Below, in pieces: positions 33,259 through 44,723 of a DNA stretch of 64,000 bases. Made by a program: the position numbers and the translations under genes. Where the stretch lies: NCBI GenBank assembly GCA_029449235.1, contig JANATG010000002.1:1736001-1800000 (forward strand), read 5' to 3'. The notes beneath the pieces are model-generated. The model saw only the letters and a program-made list of their open reading frames with translations, was not told the origin of the DNA and searched no databases. Numbering within the stretch: position 1 is the first letter of the stretch; each line of letters opens with the position of its first letter. The DNA comes from Linnemannia schmuckeri (Eukaryota; Mortierellomycota; Mortierellomycetes; Mortierellales; Mortierellaceae).

Positions 33259-34026
33259 GTTGGGTATATATGGGGTTGTGCGAGTGTGAGTGTGTATGTG
33301 GGTGAGGAGGGCGCAAAAAAATGAAAAAAAGTTTTCCCCCAAAAGAGCTGCTTATATACAAAAACAGTGGCGAGTGAACAAGAAAAAAGGGCTGATAGGG
33401 TCGAGTGAGGACTGATGACTCTTATAAAAAAAAAGAGGACTAAAGAAATAACAGTAGGGGTAGGAGTTGAGGGAAAGCGAGGTACGACGTCAAAAGGGCA
33501 GGATAGCAATAAAAAAAAGTCAACAGGTAAAAAGGGAAAGTAAACACCGAGAAAGTAACAACAAGTGTGCTTTTTTGTGCAAGGGGAGGAAAAGCAAAGG
33601 GTGTAAGTACAGAAGACTACAGCAAAAAAAGACAGCGGTAGTAGCAAAGGGAAGAGGTGCAATCGATTGGCCGAGAAAAGAGACAAAAAAGACGGAGGGG
33701 CGTGTGTGTGTCTATGTATGTGGATGGTGTATCGAAAAGGGTCTCTGTTGGCTGACAAAGAAGGGGAGTGAGACTGATAGAGTGTTAATGATCACGCTGA
33801 TCAAAGGGGACGAAGGAGAAGGAGGGAGAGATGGATAACTAGAAGAGAGGGATGAAAACGACGAAAAGGGTCGAAGTCGAGTTGAGTCAAGAGAGTAAGA
33901 CAAGGAAGGAGGAGTGACCGAGAATGGACAACGAGAAAGAAAAAGAGATGACGATGGATGTGAATGAAAGTGAAAGACAAGAGAAAGAAAAAAAGGAAGG
34001 GGGAGAGTGGGCGGCGAAGGAAATGG

Positions 34027-34034
34027 TTTTATAC
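34027..34034 (-). promoter_or_regulatory. TATA-like box on the minus strand
   Basis: GTATAAAA on the minus strand, at the upstream end of the long pyrimidine-rich (sense-strand) stretch that leads to the zinc-finger gene A start at 33258. A second TATATAAG lies near 33352. Either may be the core promoter. Confidence 0.35.
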
Positions 34035-36762
34035 TCTCCGTCGGAGTCGAAATCGACCATTGACCAACACTCTATTCAATACGCAACAACACAGGGGCAG
34101 ACAAAGGGAGGGGGGATAAAGGGAAATAGAGGGCCACCAAAATACTCGATGTGTGTGTGCCATGGGCACCGCACAACAAATGAAAAATAAATCCCTATCC
34201 TTCCCTTTGTTGCTCTCTCATGCTTATATCAAATTCTGGTGTGTTTGTATTCATTCACCATTCAATCGCTTCTTATTAAAATAAATACTAATAAAAACAA
34301 GCGAGAGCACATCACTCACACACTCACACAGATACATATACACTTTCCCCTTTGAACAAAAGAAAAAGAAAAAAACACAAACATAATCCATCTACCCTTT
34401 GGTGACCTCTCTTCCTTTCCAAACACACAATACAACACACGCAGGCACACTTGGTCCTTTGCCTTTTTTCCATTTTCCATTTTCCTTTTCCGTCAAGGAC
34501 AGGCACTAGCATCAAAGAAAAAAAAATAAGATGGAAAACGAACCCAGCAGACATGTCTGAGCAGCCTTTCAATATAAAAAAAACTGAATAAGAAACTATA
34601 TCCTTCAGCAAACCCCATCACTCATCAACCATATCACTGTCCATGGCTCGACCGACCGAGGGCATAAACCTAAGGGTTACGGCGCTTTGACTGATACCGT
34701 ATTGCTCAAAACCCTTATCCATTACTCTTCCATTCATTCCGAGTTCAATTGATACTCTCATCCTATCTGATGCTCTATATCAAAAGTCCAATGGGATTCG
34801 GTTTTGTTTACTTGTCTTCGCTTCTCAATCGCCAACTGAATACCAAACAATTCATACATCTCCATTGATAACCTTTCAGACCATTGGCCATTGAAAAAAA
34901 GAAGCAATATGCCAAATATTACCCAAAACACAACATCGTTCTTCTCAGGATCGCTCTGATATTCCTCGACAAAAATGAAAAAACCACTCGCAACCAACCT
35001 CAAGTTTCAATCCACCAATCATCCACAGCTAATCGTCCTCTTCATAGTTAAATGAACTATCATATGCTCATGGAAGCAACCCATGGTTGCACATTGTGGT
35101 CCTTGTTGTCATTCATAATTCTCAATTGCAGTGCACACCCGCACCTTATCGTGGAAAAGTAAAAAAGAAACCAACAAAAACACAGTTCGCGGACCTCATC
35201 GCCTGCATGGATAACAAAGAAAGTCGGCGGCTGAAGTATAAAAAAGGTGGGAGGTGGCGGCAGTGGCTCGTCCGAAACTCGGACAAATATTGAGGTTATT
35301 GAGGTTTATGAAGATCAGTGTTTGTTGTTTGTCTTCATGCTCACTAAGTTTGTGAGAGAATGTTCAACAACGGAGAGAAACCCTCGTTGTTTGAAGGGTT
35401 CCTCAATTCGCATCGTTATTATCATCGAGAGTTGTAATTTTATTCTTCAGTAACCAGAAAGCATGCTTTGGATGGCGATGAACGATATTTCATTACTCAA
35501 GACGGCCAATGGCTGTCCTACTTGAGTGACAAAAGGCAAGGGTCCAGAGGAGTAAGGTTACAATCAGTCATTCCTCTCATTGCCTTATTTTGTCCCCTTT
35601 CACTCCTGAAGATAAAAGGAAAGAATATTGAAGGGTAAAAAGGGACCCGAGTGATAATAGAAGATGCTTGCTCCATATTGTCTCTCTCTCATACGCCTGT
35701 CTCCCTTATTCCGTCTCTGTCTCACTTCCTCTCCCCTTTCATCTCTTATTCAGTTCAGGTACCAGAGTCATGATCCTCTCTATCAGCTGTAGTCGGAATT
35801 TTTTACATGCCTCTCTTTACCCTTATTACAAAGACACATATATGCCTCGGGCGTCTCACATTCCTCCCATTGGCCCAACAGTTTCCTCTCTCTGCCCCTC
35901 CCTTTCCCTTTTCCCCTCTCTTCTCGACACCCCCTTCATTCGACCCTCGCATCCACATAATACACACTCTTGAAATGAACGCGTTCTATCCCCAACGAAC
36001 TGTCGCGTTGCCTACAATCAATACACTCAGGGGAGAGTGCAAGGGGAAGCAAACATCTACATACACACATACATACACACAAAATTGATAGGGGGATAGG
36101 GCATAAGGAGACACATGCCCAACAGAAAAAAAACTTCATTTTAAAACGTGGGTTACTCTTTACTATTGCCAATTCAAATCCGGTGTGGTTACACAAAAAC
36201 ATCTTTCCCTTGCCTTCGTCTGCCATTGTTTGTTTGTTCATGCCCTGTCCAGCCCTGTTCTGCCCTACCAGGGTTGTGCACAATGACTCCCCCTCTTCTT
36301 TATCTCTGTCGCCTTCTCTTCCCTTCTTCTTCCTTTTGCAATCTTCGTTCGGGATCAATACATCCCAACGAAAAAGGCAAACAGAAGGAAAAGAGAGGGT
36401 GGCAGAAAGAAAATGTAAACAAAACAGCAAAGCGCAATGACCAAACATACGCAGCACAGGAATAACAATAACAAAAAACCTCAAGCTATACTCCACTGCC
36501 AATAACGAAATAGCGTTTCATTTTCCATCGGACCACCCTAAACGTGTGTATTTGTCACAGAAGCGATTTTTTTTTGTAGCGACGAAGTGCAAAAAGCACG
36601 GCATTATTCCTGCTGTCCTCGTTAGTTTTCTCTCTCTTCCTTTTGACCCTTTACACTGAAAATCGCATAATAAAAACACAAAAAAGAAGGGTCAGGATCT
36701 TCACAAGCCTGGAGGGGGTTTATGCAACATTCCGCTGTGCACCGTACAGTCGGGATTAAAGC

Positions 36763-36788
36763 TTTTTTTTTTTTTTTTTTTTTTTTTT
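36763..36788. repeat. poly-T tract of 26 bases
   Basis: Uninterrupted T26 in the gene-poor region. Confidence 0.9.
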
Positions 36789-39021
36789 GCCATCATCTCA
36801 TTGTTCCTTTGCGCCCCCTTCCTTTGTGCTACCTCTTTTTTTTGCATAGTACGACTGACCTCATACCACCACAACAACAGAAGTACTATGTCGAGCAGAC
36901 GCTCAGGCAAAGCAAAGCAAAGGCCAAGTACTTTGGGTGGTACTGCAGTGACTTTACCGATCACAAAGGAAAAGACGACAATCATCTTTTTCACTTACTC
37001 TCTCTTTCTTCTAGAACAACCTCGCTTTTCCAATTCGGTCGCTTAGTCTCAGCAGATGAGTTAAAGGGCAAGCATCCATTAAGCACGATCTTTGTATGTT
37101 TTTTTATGGCAATGGCAGCAATAGCAAACGAACACACGCAAAAAAGGATTGAATGGGCCGGTGCATGCACGTAAGCCAAAGAGAGAAAGAATAGCAAAGG
37201 CAGATGCTATCAGAATAGCGTTCTTTCAGCACATTTGTGGTGCTGATGTGTGCATATACATGAGTGTGTGTGGGGGTGGCATTCCTATCCTACTTGCTCC
37301 GTTAATCTCGATCAACCCTCTTTTTGATGTGTGCCCCGCCTCTATATGGACTGGTGACTCCTCTCCTTCATGCCACTTACCCCCTGTCTCTGTCTGTCAC
37401 TCTTGCTCTCTCAGATTGAGAGAGTGTGGTACCCGTTCCATCTAAATTCATGGTCCCCCGGACCAATGCTGGGTCTAGAAAACCCCACTGCAAAGGGATT
37501 ACGATGTGCGATAGAGAGGACTGTGTGTATTTCCATATGTGAGAGTGGAGGCAAGTGAGCGGGCATAAGGAGGGCAATTGGAGTGAACAATTGTGCAATT
37601 AGCAATTGCCATGATAGGAGCCGAGTCCAAATGGATGAAGGCGAAGAGAGGGAGGGAGGGCTCTCACTCTGCGACGTTAGATGATGAGCCGGTTGCTTTC
37701 TGTTGTTACCCGTACCAAACACCAAAATGGGTTGTAGCGGTGCTCTTTATCTACGTGCACACGCTGATCGTTTTTTTCTGTTTTTTTTACCTTAGCTCCA
37801 TCTCTCTCCCGTTCTTTTTTTTTTGTTTTTTTACAAACGCCACGAAAAAATAATAACGAAGCTCCTGAAATGATAGGCAGGTTGTTGGCAAAAACAAAAA
37901 AGAATGGAAGACAAGCTTATTTTAGTTTCCGGCTTTCTATGAACACACGGCCCACCTAATGGCCATCATGGCCCAAAAAAGGGTCTGGGCGGAAGACGAC
38001 CGAAAGAAGACTAGTAAGTTGTTCCTTTTTTCTTTTTTTTTTTTTTTTTGCAATTCATGCGAACCGAGCGCAAAAAATTGAAAAGGGACGAAATATTCAT
38101 ACAAGAGTAAAGTAATATGAGTATCAAAAAAGAAAGGAGAAAAAAGGGAAAAAAAGGGACAGGAGACAGAGAAGAGGAGAAAAGGAGATATTTATTCTCC
38201 ATCTCCTGTCTGTCTCCTCAATCTTTGTTCTTGCTTACAGGTATAGTTTTTTGTGTTCTAGGGGGCAGAAGGAGGCACAAGAAGGAGGCCAAAAAAACAT
38301 TCATTCATGTCGACGTCGCAGCTGTAGCTGGTGTATATGTTTATTATGTGCCCTGTGTACTATGGTTCATGTTTTTTTTTGTTTGCCTTTGTTGTTTGTT
38401 TGCTGTTGCATTGCTTTTGCATTGCTTTGAGCCTTTACAGAAGCAAGAAGTTATTTGGCTCTCCGCATTCCGCAATGGTTTCTCCTCCTTCTACTTTTAC
38501 ACTGCTCTCCCATAAAAGTACAGATGAATAGTACACTGTGGCGGCATGAATGGAAGTAACCCTAATCGATCCATGGCCCATGGATTGGTAAACCCCCACT
38601 CCACAGCAACATCCAAAGGATGCAATTGGAAAACATAAAGGTTCTTTTTTTCTTTCATGGTGTCGTCGTGTTTCGAGGACTTTTAATGGTTATATGCCCA
38701 AAAAAAAAAGTGAGCGCGTCTGAATGATTGAGTGGGAGCCTTTTGCACATCCACCTTTCATTCATTCATTCTCTCTTTCTCTCTCTATGTCCTTTCCGCC
38801 TTCTTTCTACTGAATCCCGTTTGCTGACCAAGTGGTCCAGAGTGCATATTTGCTTTCACTCATCCAACCAATTGATCCAGAACAAAAAGCAACAGCAAGA
38901 AAACGAATGCTCTCAGAACGCGTTTTCTGGTCCGACCAAGAAATAAAGCGATACGACGGGAGGAAAGTGGTGAGCATCTAGAGTCAGCCCAGTCGAACAT
39001 GGTGTTCCTCTTCTCTTTCTA

Positions 39022-39047
39022 TTTTTTTTTTTTTTTTTTTTTTTTTT
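39022..39047. repeat. poly-T tract of 26 bases
   Basis: Uninterrupted T26 in the gene-poor region. Confidence 0.9.
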
Positions 39048-39790
39048 GCAGCGTTGTCACAAGGACTGGAGCAGGTCTATGCAGTCTTTTGTAGGGTCAA
39101 TTTTATTGTCATCATAATACTCTCTAACATGACGTCTACTGCTTTTTCTATTCTGGTGGAGCAGGAGGTTCAATTGGACGCGCTCACCTGGGTGGTACCA
39201 ACATAGCACAAGGGGGCAACAACAGGCCAAATCTGAAGACTAACAGGAAACAGCAATAACAACGAAAAACAATGTTAGTAATGGTTGACGACAATGGTAT
39301 TGACGACAAACGACGGCATAGTAGTACCAAATAGTGATCACCAGGGGAAAGAGGGACAGTGAGGTAGTAAAAACGACAATGCACAGAGTATGAAATGAAC
39401 AACAGCTGACAGTTAATTGGCATTAGGATGGGTGGATGAGCGGATGAATGGGAGGATGGGTGGTGACAATAGTAACTAACATACGGAAGATTTCCTTGAG
39501 TTCGAAACACGTCTAGGCATCAACAAAAACAAACACGACCGAGAACTGAGCAGAGGGTATTACCCATTGTATTGCGTACTGGTAGGGCAAGCAGTCGAAA
39601 CAAAAACTATGCTATTATCATCAGCATCACCATGGTCGTCGTTGTCGTTGTTGTTACCAACGAGTTCATTTAAGTAAAAGAAATGAAAGAACAGGTGCAC
39701 TCTCTTCTCCCCCCTTCTCTCTCGAACTGTCTGGCCCGTTCATCTCAATTACTTCTTTTCCCCTGCTTCCGTGACTAGCTAATGACCCTA

Positions 39791-39792
<2 letters not shown>

Positions 39793-39825
<33 letters not shown>
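39793..39825. repeat. poly-T tract of 33 bases
   Basis: Uninterrupted T33 in the gene-poor region. Confidence 0.9.
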
Positions 39826-39826
<1 letters not shown>

Positions 39827-40861
39827 GCTAAGCTTCGCCTAACAGCACACTTGCATGCCCTATTTTTCTTTCTCTTTCTATCTCCTTCCCTGTTCTCCGC
39901 GCTCGCCCACCTATCTACCCATCTTTCATCACGGAGAAACCTCAACTGTTTGAAAATAAAGAGAGAAGAAAAAGGTCAATTGATCCCCCTACCGTTACGC
40001 GTCTTGCCCTTTGCTCTTTTTTGGTGTTTCCTCTATTTCATTTGTTTTCGCCCTATGTTGTAATCTGTTCCCCCTCCTCTTCCTCGAGTTAACTGGAAGT
40101 GGGATGACCAGGGACTAGACTGTACGATGGTTCTCAGAGGGAGTATGTTGGGATTTTGACCATTGCAGCATCGCTCATCATTTTTCATATTTCTCGTCAT
40201 CTTCCTCCCTCTTCGGCTTTGACCCTCTCTCTGCCTTTCTCACTCTCTCTTGCCCTCCCCCTCCTTTTCTCCGGGAAAATGGAAAAGGGTTCTATTTTTT
40301 CATTTCGCAAGTGTGCCTTCTTCATGACCATTTAATTTTTCCTTGCTTTCATCTCAATTCGTCAGTTGTCTTTCGTGAAAGGGTCCTTAAAATTGCTGAC
40401 GATACGTGCAGCTTGCATGCTGCCTTGGACACGAGTCTCGCTTCTTCCCTCTTCCTCTCCCTTTCCGCACCCGCATTTGCATGAGTATTGGAAGCGTTCA
40501 ACGCTTACTACTCTTCGCTCACTCCCGCTTTCGAGCATGCGCGTTTATAAAAATATAGAAAAACTGGACCCCGTTCGGTCGTGTCATGTAAGCACAGAAT
40601 AGCTCCTTTTTGTTAATATTGCTACTGCAGCACGGAAAAGTGACATTAGACAGAGAGGACTCAGAGTAGGTCTGAGGGACACAAAGGGACCTTACAGCTA
40701 ATGGACTGGTGCGTTCGAAAAGAGCGAGGGAGGGGTCCTACCTCTTCAATCTATTTTTTTCATCGACCATTGAGCAAATCAAAATAGCAACGTTCCTTAT
40801 TTGCCTTTGTCCTTCGTCTCCTCTTTCCTCTATGTGCAGTATGTCGTTCTCCTAGTTCTCT

Positions 40862-40925
40862 CTCAGTCTCTCTCTCTCTCTCTCTCTGTCTCACACACAC
40901 ACAAAAACACACACGCACGCACGCA
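40862..40925. repeat. (CT)n / (AC)n microsatellite
   Basis: CTCTCTC runs followed by CACACACA and ACGCACGC units, inside a pyrimidine-rich patch on +. Confidence 0.75.
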
Positions 40926-41168
40926 CTCACTCTCTCCCCTTCATTGACTCGATTTCATCGTACATCCAATACATCCATTTCATCCATCTTCTCATCCCTA
41001 TGTTCTTGTGTAAGTCTGTATGTGTATCAAGGAGCGCATTTGCTTGTTCCCTCTGGGTTCATTTCTAATTTTCTCGAACATAGAGCATGCTTACTCTTTG
41101 CCGCTAGACTTGCCTGTACGCTCAAAGTCATCAACAACACTACAAGTAAAAAGTTGCGCAAGTGCGCC

Positions 41169-41192
41169 AAAAAAAAAAAAAAAAAAAAAAAA
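41169..41192. repeat. poly-A tract of 24 bases
   Basis: Uninterrupted A24 on +, about 690 bases beyond the 3' end of mevalonate kinase. Confidence 0.9.
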
Positions 41193-41877
41193 TAATCGGT
41201 GTTTTAATGTTATGTTCGGTGTCACGCATTCACTTACTCAAATGAACACTTGGGCCCTTACTCTCTCTGTCTCTGTTTATCTTGTTTTTGGCTGATTTGC
41301 AGATAGGAGGGCAGCTTGCATGAGGGCAAGCCATAAGACAGGGCAACTTGAGGAATGGGAAGTGGGAGCAAGGAGAGAACCCTCGACATTGGGGTAGACA
41401 TAACCAATGTAGAGAGGAATCGTTGCCATAGTAAAAGAAGTGAGATAGGAAAAATAGAGCAAGGATTACTCACAGAGCCTAGACAATGGGCCGAAGCAAA
41501 GAGGGTAAATACGGAGGTTGGGGTTGGTTGGTGATTCGCCGATGAACAACGATAGTCGACATCCTTTATTTTCAGTGCGTAGTAGTAATATGATCTATTA
41601 AGATATTATGTTTTGAAGGGGAAAGCTGAGAAATGGAGAGGTAGAGAAATGAGGAGAGGGAGACAGAGGGAGACGAAAGAGAGGTAGAGTCGACGGGATG
41701 GTCATACAAAGAACCACAGGAATGTGTTACGGGTCATCAACCGGCTCCCTAAATATGCATCCGTATCCATTCAGGTGGCGAAAATATGCGGGAGTACGGA
41801 GACTAAGGGGGAAGGCCGAGATTGTTGGTGTTCTTGAAAAATTATCCATCCCTTGTTTTCGTCCCGAATACGTCCGC

Positions 41878-43967
41878 CTACACAAAGTAAACCCAGTTCT
41901 GGGTGGCCTCGAAGTAAGCCTTGTCGTGGGCGAGGAATTCGGCGATGGTGGTTGGGTGGGTGAGGGTCAAGATGCCAGCTCCTGGTCCTCCTACACTGGT
42001 CTCCATGCATTGGAATCCTTCTGCCTCCAGCAATTGTTTTACAACAGCTACCGTCTCTGATGTGACATCTAGGAAAGGGAGTGTAAAAAGCGGTTAATTT
42101 ATAACCACAGGAGGAAGTATAGGATGGACGCGACTCGGGGTGATGGAAAAGGGGCTCAGAGAAGACAGATGAGAGTTCATTTCTACGGCCTGTAGATATC
42201 CCCTTCCCCTCTATATTTCTACTTCCTCTGCTCCATGCTCTCGCGTGATAGTCATATATTAAATACATATCCTTGTCCAAATTCCCGAAAAAAAAAACGT
42301 TCTTACCATCGCGGATCAAGGTCAATGCACATCCACCGCCTCCGGCGCCCGTCAACTTGGACTTGAGGCCGAGTTTCGAAGAGATCTCGCGGACCTTCTC
42401 CAATGATGGGTGAGAGACACCCAATGCTGACAATAATCCATGGTTCACGTCCACCAATTCCTATTTTTGTGAATTTGTCAAGATCAAGAAGAATAAAAAA
42501 CGTTGTTAATTTAACAACCCCTAGTGTACATAACATACACTTTTTCCCTATTCCAAATCCGCCGACGAGAGCGAGCAGGAGGCTGACTTACGCCAAAGCG
42601 AGAGAGAAGCTGGGTTCTGTCCAATCCGTCCTGGCTAAAGATGGTCTTGCAAGAGTTGCTGATCTCGTTGATTGCGTCCAGCATAGGGTTCACTACCGTT
42701 GGGAACTTTGATGTCCGGTGTAACAAAAATCGAAAAAATAATTAGCATATACATTAGTTCTCAGAACGCGTAGAGAGTAGTTCAATCGACTCTGGCCATA
42801 ACTGTGTAATTGTAGATGAGGTACCTTGTCGTGCAATTTCCTGACATTGGCGACCTGGACTTGAGTCTCTCTTGGGACGCGAGTATTTGTTAAAAGGAAT
42901 CTGAGCGACTGGAATCTATACGCGCGAAAAACCACAAACCCATTCAGATATATATCGGTTAATGACGTTCTTCGCACAAATATCAAACGTAAATGTCTTT
43001 GACTCCTCCCGAAGCCCAAAGCAAAAGTATTCCTCAGTAACTTACCCAGGCAAGGGCTCGATCTTCTCGCCCTTCTTGAACATGACAGCGCCTCCGAGCG
43101 TAGAAACAGTGTTATCGATGCCACTAGGATTTCCATGGATGACCTTCTCTGCCTGGAACGCCCACTGATTTACCAAATCCCGTTGTGCTGCCACATCCAG
43201 TCCCATTCCTGCTGACAAATATCCGTTGAGCTGCAACAAAGCAGTCGCGACGCATACGCTATAAGATGCAGAGGAACCCAATCCTGCGCCGACGGGGAGA
43301 TTGGATCGAACAACAAAGTCGTACCCCTGGGCGACGGTCTCGTCAGTGGTGAGAAATGAATGCAGGTAGAGGAGTGCGATGGCGGCCTGAGATCTGTTGG
43401 TTTGGCTTCCGAGGTCGACGAACTTGGTGAGCTGGTCGAGGAGTTCTGCATTCATCGATTGTGGTGGGTATGGGTATCCTAGGAAATCACACCATTGAAA
43501 AATGTTACGTTGTTAATATTTCAAAAAATTCTCATCACCTTGTCTGTTATAGATTTCTGGATGTATGACAGGAAATGATGTTTTTTTAGGTACCTTCCCA
43601 GCGAGCCTGACGGGGGACGTCATTGATGTTCCAGGATCGGGCAAGCTGGACATCGGGTAGGTTGACCTCGATCTTCTTGTCCTCCCTAGTCTGGATCAAG
43701 GCGTATGAACGAAGGCCCAACGAACCTGCCGTCGCCACCTAAGAAAATCAAAAAGAAAATATAACGGAGAAAAGACACATCGAGCAAAAATGACGTTCGG
43801 ATGTTAGGTTCCTTCCATCAGATGGAAGTTTCTCACGGTTCTACTGGTCAATTGGATGATGCGCGAAAGGCGTTGTCAAATGTTAAAAGGGGTACCTTGC
43901 CGTAGACGACGGCATGTTCGCCAAAGAGGATGACCTTTCCGGGAGAGGATGTGAAGTAGGACGGCAT
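41878..43967 (-). CDS. ERG12: mevalonate kinase
   Basis: Seven exons on the minus strand: 43896-43967, 43594-43738, 43046-43478, 42825-42915, 42592-42705, 42307-42460, 41878-42068. All phases agree, giving 399 residues, the family's normal size. The enzyme phosphorylates mevalonate with ATP in the isoprenoid/ergosterol pathway. GHMP-kinase motifs: GKVILFGEHAVVYGK (10-24), the ATP loop PVGAGLGSSAS (110-120), NPSGIDN (165-171) with the catalytic Asp, and KLTGAGGGGCALTL (320-333). The N-terminus MPSYFTSSPGKV has no targeting signal, so it is cytosolic or peroxisome-associated. Introns are 106-238 bases with GTAAGT, GTACCT or GTACCC donors. It lies between zinc-finger genes with no obvious functional link. 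T25 on the sense strand sits ~195 bases before the ATG. The gene symbol is given by orthology with the yeast enzyme. Confidence 0.97.
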
Positions 43968-44723
43968 TTGCGTTTTTTGTTTTACAGAGAAGGGGGTTGA
44001 GGGAGAGGTGAGAAAGAATGAAAGAGAAATGGTGATGAGGTGATGTAAAACCGGACGTGCTACTTCTGCATTCGGTCTTCATGCAAAAAAAAGTGGGACG
44101 ATGACCCTCGGTCTGAGAACCCTGCGTGACTGGGTTTTAAGGTCGAACCTGATTTGTACCTGAAAAAAAAAAAAAAAAAAAAAAAAAGTTCGGTTGGTGC
44201 CTGAGCTTTGATCGCAAAGTGAATGGTCAGACTTTATTGGTGTCAGTGATTATGACTATCACTATCACCATGAACATCGAAGGCCCATCATCGCCTGTTT
44301 TCTTTGCTTAAAAATAGTAAAAACACTCATATTCTTTTCTGTTCGATGTAAACATCGCGACATCTACAACAAAAGGGTATTGTAAGCAACAAAAAATGAA
44401 CGGACAACGAAGGAAAATTGAGCGTAAAATGATAGACGCCAGGAACCTTCTGTTCAAAAATAGAGAAGCAAATCGGTCAAACCTAAAGAGGCCATGGTCA
44501 TATTTTTACCCTCTTTAGTCGTAGCTCACCCATCCCAACCTGAGCTCGCAATATTCTCTTGTTGTTCAAGCGTTAGTGTTTTTGCAAATTTTATTTTACT
44601 TTTGTTTTCTTACAGCGCATAAACATGATTTACAAAAAGCGGAAAAGAGAAAAAAAGAGACAGAGAAGAAATACAAAATCGTACAAAAAACTACAAAAAC
44701 TACAAAAAAAGGAATCGTAATCA
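43968..44723. other. mevalonate kinase promoter region and 3' flank of zinc-finger gene B
   Basis: Holds A25 (44163-44187; T25 on the sense strand of mevalonate kinase) and TTTATT at 44590-44595, which is AATAAA for zinc-finger gene B about 130 bases past its stop. No gene seen. Confidence 0.5.
44163..44187. repeat. poly-A tract of 25 bases
   Basis: A25 on + (T25 in the sense strand of mevalonate kinase), ~195 bases upstream of its start codon. Confidence 0.9.

Larger units (their letters stand above)
33259..41877. other. 8.6-kb gene-poor region
   Basis: No open frame here has domain-like or codon-biased content. 33260-34010 is purine-rich on + and looks like the leader and promoter of zinc-finger gene A, with TATA-like sites near 33352 and 34029 on the minus strand. 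C/T-rich + strand patches lie at 35680-35960, 40190-40280 and 40850-40950. T/A homopolymers lie at 36763-36788, 38033-38049, 39022-39047, 39793-39825 and 41169-41192. No tRNA, rRNA or transposase was seen. Confidence 0.5.

Noticed and set aside
41600..41700. GA-rich stretch as leader of a further minus-strand gene
   Set aside because: It lies downstream of the mevalonate kinase stop and no coding exon follows on the minus strand toward 41000.
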